Below are positions 62,947 through 64,000 of a stretch of 64,000 bases of DNA, in pieces. The DNA is taken from positions 38,738,001-38,802,000 of the forward strand of contig CM072801.1 of NCBI GenBank assembly GCA_037013495.1. Direction: 5' to 3'. Below the pieces are notes generated by a model. That model was not told where the DNA came from, did no database searches, and saw only the letters and a program-made list of their open reading frames with translations. Both the position numbers and the translations under genes were made by a program. Source of the stretch: Hippophae tibetana. Lineage: Eukaryota; Streptophyta; Magnoliopsida; Rosales; Elaeagnaceae. Positions within the stretch are counted from its first letter, which is position 1, and each line of letters begins with the position of its first letter.

Positions 62947-64000
62947 CCCAAAAGAACAAGAACAGAAAACAACGTAATGAGATGCCACCTAACTATTAGA
63001 GGTTGGGAAGTAGTGTAAACAAAGCAATTTTGATTAAACAAATTCTGATAAGTAAACTATTCTTCCAATTTGTTTTTAGGATTCGAAATAGCTACGATTT
63101 GATACATTATAATTGTCATTTCGATGCACGAATTAAATTTTCAACAGTTTAAGGTGGCAACCAATATTAATAACCTACTTTTCTTGAAACTGCGAACTGG
63201 AGTAGCTCTATTGTTTCCTTAAAGAAAAAGATAGGTTGAGCACAGAAAACATAAAACAAGACAAAGGTACAAAGAATTTAAAGAAAGAAAGGATATGAAA
63301 TCGAAAGACAAAATAGTGAAAAAGAAATTGAAAGAAAAATAAGAGTTCGTACACAAATATCTATCTTTCTATGTAATTTGCGGCTTATGAAAGCACAAAA
63401 AAAAATTGAAAATTTTGTTTTAAATGTAAAAATCAAAAGATATATATATGAAGATAGATAGCATATTTTCAGTAACCAAGGCTTTGATAACAAATGATGT
63501 GGAACTTTTAGGCGGACAACTTAGGAACTCAAAGGATTAAGAATGATTAAATTGCTTAGAACAGAGTTAAGATGATCAAATTGGAACCCAAAAGAAGAAG
63601 AACCAAAAAACACGCAATGAGATGCCACCTAACTATTACAGGTTGGAAAATAGTGTAAACAAAGTAATTTTGATTAAACAAATTATGATAACTAAACTAT
63701 TCTTTCAGTGTCTTTTTAGGATTCAAAATAGTTACGATTTGATAAATTATAACTGTAATTTCGATGCACGAATTAAAATTTTGAACAGTTTAAGGTTGGA
63801 ACCAATATTAATAACCTAGTTTGCTTGAAACTGTGAACTGGTGTAGCTCTATTGTTTCCTTCAAGAAAAAAGATAGGTTGAACATAGAAAACATAAAACA
63901 AGAAAAATGTTCAAGGAATTTAAACAAAGAAAGGAAATGAAATCGAAAGACAAAATAATGACAACAAATTTGAAAGAAAACACAAGAGTTGGTAAACAAA
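62947..64000 (+). repeat. Block H: 4-monomer HOR copy 6 (cut by window end)
   Basis: The anchors are 63167 (a) and 63808 (b), at +2568 and +2570 from copy 5. The a monomer has GGTGGCAACC in place of the palindrome. The unit clearly continues beyond 64000. Confidence 0.9.

Larger units (their letters stand above)
1..64000 (+). repeat. Tandem satellite array, ~642-bp monomer, 100 anchored copies
   Basis: Every part of the window belongs to one repeat. The anchor ATTAATAACC, sometimes with one changed base, was placed at 222, 865, 1506, 2152, 2795, 3437, 4080, 4723, 5367, 6011 and onward to 62524, 63167 and 63808: 100 anchors with a mean spacing of 642.3 bp and a range of 636-646. All copies point the same way. 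No inserted mobile element, inverted segment or unique island was seen. Monomer 1 has 188 G+C in 643 bases. Arrays of this kind are known from eukaryotic heterochromatin; the species and locus are unknown. The array runs off both ends of the window, so its true length is larger. Confidence 0.98.

Noticed and set aside
222-63999. The many 60-116-codon frames on both strands
   Set aside because: They repeat with the monomer period, overlap each other in different frames, differ in start and stop between monomers and have no gene-like context. They are shadows of the satellite.
1-64000. CRISPR array or prokaryotic repeat
   Set aside because: The period is 642 bp with no short repeat/unique-spacer pattern, and no cas or other bacterial genes are present.
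1-64000. Transposon, LTR or rDNA spacer as the repeat unit
   Set aside because: No terminal repeats, target-site duplications, polymerase or rRNA-like sequence. An origin from such an element cannot be excluded but has no support here.
1-64000. G-quadruplex or telomere-like repeats
   Set aside because: No sets of G-runs and no telomeric hexamer or heptamer arrays were seen on either strand.

Overview
The whole 64 kb window is one uninterrupted tandem satellite array. An AT-rich monomer of about 642 bp is repeated head to tail in a single orientation. I located the near-invariant anchor ATTAATAACC (or a one-base variant) 100 times, from position 222 to 63808. The mean spacing is 642.3 bp and the individual spacings run from 636 to 646 bp. 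A hand count of monomer 1 gives about 29% G+C. I found no protein-coding gene, RNA gene, transposon, CRISPR array or unique-sequence island. The open reading frames present are byproducts of the purine/A-rich strand bias of the repeat and recur with its period.

A long, homogeneous, AT-rich satellite with multi-monomer higher-order repeats (HORs) is typical of eukaryotic heterochromatin: centromeric, pericentromeric, subtelomeric, or on a sex or B chromosome. I do not recognise this repeat family and cannot name the organism or chromosomal position from sequence alone.

Layout. Block A (1-3013) is a 3-monomer HOR, period 1930, one full and one partial copy. Block B (3014-~12490) is an 8-monomer HOR, period 5139-5142. 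Block C (~12491-~21130) is a 9-monomer HOR, period about 5782, with a nested duplicated dimer. Block D (~21131-23061) is a mosaic linker, part of it copied from block C 7074 bp away. Block E (23062-~28209) is a 4-monomer HOR, period exactly 2566, in two almost identical copies. Block F (~28250-~31640) is a 3-monomer HOR, period 1926. Block G (32123-44317) is a 5-monomer HOR, period 3209, with two intact-length copies, one copy cut to three monomers, a further intact copy and a partial one. Block H (44318-64000) is built from a 4-monomer HOR (a-b-c-d, period 2569) in six occurrences, interspersed with block-G-like and other monomers, and suggests a 15- or 23-monomer super-repeat.

The blocks do not work together as genes. 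The information in the window is a record of satellite turnover: recent segmental amplification, unequal exchange that removed whole monomers, conversion-like patches between monomers up to 15 kb apart, and subfamily-specific dyad symmetries. The most unusual specific signals are a perfect 10-bp-stem inverted repeat confined to certain monomer types in blocks G and H, a second hairpin at the neighbouring site in canonical monomers, and repeated HOR switch points next to that hairpin.
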